Shown one piece after another: positions 63,475-64,000 of a DNA stretch of 64,000 nucleotides. A program made the position numbers and the translations under genes. The first letter of the stretch is position 1, and the number at the start of each line of letters is the position of its first letter. This DNA comes from an uncultured Rhodospirillales bacterium (GTDB lineage Bacteria > Pseudomonadota > Alphaproteobacteria > Acetobacterales > Acetobacteraceae). Location: positions 21,587 to 85,586 of the forward strand of contig CAIJTR010000153.1 of NCBI GenBank assembly GCA_903823665.1, written 5' to 3'. The notes below the pieces were generated by a model. That model was not told the DNA's origin and ran no database searches. It was given only the letters and a program-made list of their open reading frames with translations.

Positions 63475-64000
63475 AATACAGCGCCAAATATAATTTACTA
63501 TGGGGGTTGGCTAGTTTAGCCATCAAGAAGGCGTGATTGCAAAAAATGATCTAAAAACACAACGCATTTGATAGACTTATTCAAACTTCAAAAAAATTCA
63601 TATTTGTTAAAAACATAACTTATTCGCATCGTTATCGTCTCATTAGACAACTTAATATTGCATTAGCGTGGCCTTAACGAACGAGCCCAGTTGTTTATTT
63701 AGACCATCTCAACCAATCAATCGACCGCTGGTAATGTGCGCACGAAGGAGATCAGTGCCGCCATGTCTGCGGCGGCGATGTTCGATCTTATGGTAGCACC
63801 GCCCACCACGCGGAATTGGCAGAGAACGCCGGAACGCACCACTTCGTCGCCGAAAGGATCATCGGCCACGACCGATGGGAATGGGTGGGGTGTAGTTGGG
63901 TGCGCGCGCAGATGGCTAGTTGTTTGCCTATATGCATCCGTTTTGTGGTCCGCATGGTTGGAAAACCCAATTCGGGCTCTTAGAGCAACTTAGCGCCGAC
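63475..64000. other. AT-rich right edge, no convincing gene
   Basis: 63475-63720 is distinctly AT-rich, with A/T runs, and may contain the promoter of the leftward small gene. From about 63990 to 63722 the minus strand has an open frame without an early start; it ends ADDPFGDEVVRSGVLCQFRV then AALISFVRTLPAVD and has acceptable coding character. It is blocked upstream by a stop near the window end, so it is either a very short gene with an internal GTG start or a gene fragment. No repeat or mobile element recognised. Confidence 0.35.

Noticed and set aside
1..64000. CRISPR arrays or tandem repeat arrays
   Set aside because: No regularly spaced direct repeats were seen; the protein-level DUF4214 repeats are degenerate at DNA level.

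Overview
The window looks like a chromosomal segment of a GC-rich alphaproteobacterium, most likely an Acetobacteraceae-type organism. The evidence is high G+C coding DNA, a complete hopanoid operon in the order hpnA-B-C-D-E-shc-G with hpnH nearby, a hybrid malic enzyme, DUF4214 surface or secreted proteins, and extensive 4-nt translational coupling. No phage, plasmid, rRNA or CRISPR was seen. Two tRNAs are present: Arg-CCT and Leu-GAG.

Layout. 1-1029: C-terminal part of a TPR/glycosyltransferase protein. 1098-5633: five-gene Liv-type ABC importer. 5634-6598: mostly non-coding, with a decayed IS transposase end and tRNA-Arg. 6599-10165: two DUF4214-repeat proteins, the first carrying an N-terminal trypsin-like protease; the second has a strikingly AT-rich central block. 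10365-11684: TPR protein. 11717-18830: six-gene membrane complex resembling hydrogenase-4, whose large subunit lacks the Ni-Fe cysteines, so I read it as an energy-converting-hydrogenase-related (Ehr) complex. 18985-21296: phosphodiesterase and a lipoprotein esterase. 21361-28953: hopanoid operon hpnA to hpnG, in which all six gene junctions are NTGA overlaps. 28954-31588: REP-like repeat, hypothetical gene, hpnH, and a divergent TetR regulator with a 22-bp palindrome between the two. 31766-34685: prephenate dehydrogenase-like protein, two RcnB-family proteins, cysteine synthase. 34707-37022: phosphomannomutase and galU, which supply sugar nucleotides. 37219-39944: J-domain membrane protein and malic enzyme. 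40023-42546: tRNA-Leu, lipB, acyl-CoA synthetase.

42641-55221 is a catabolic or transport accessory region: two oligopeptide-type binding proteins, a Dpp-type importer with a fused double ATPase, a GlucD-like and a second enolase-superfamily dehydratase, a tandem alpha/beta hydrolase and a signal-less solute-binding protein. Together they suggest uptake and dehydration of sugar acids or their conjugates. 55290-63447 is a nitrogen-scavenging region: a polar amino-acid importer without its ATPase, a DUF1989 protein, divergent hutH-hutU and a LuxR-type regulator. The right edge (63475-64000) is AT-rich and shows no convincing gene.

Most novel-looking items: the Ni-Fe-less Ehr complex, the protease-DUF4214 pair with mosaic composition, the tandem hydrolase in which the first nucleophile is Arg, and the TetR/hpnH operator.
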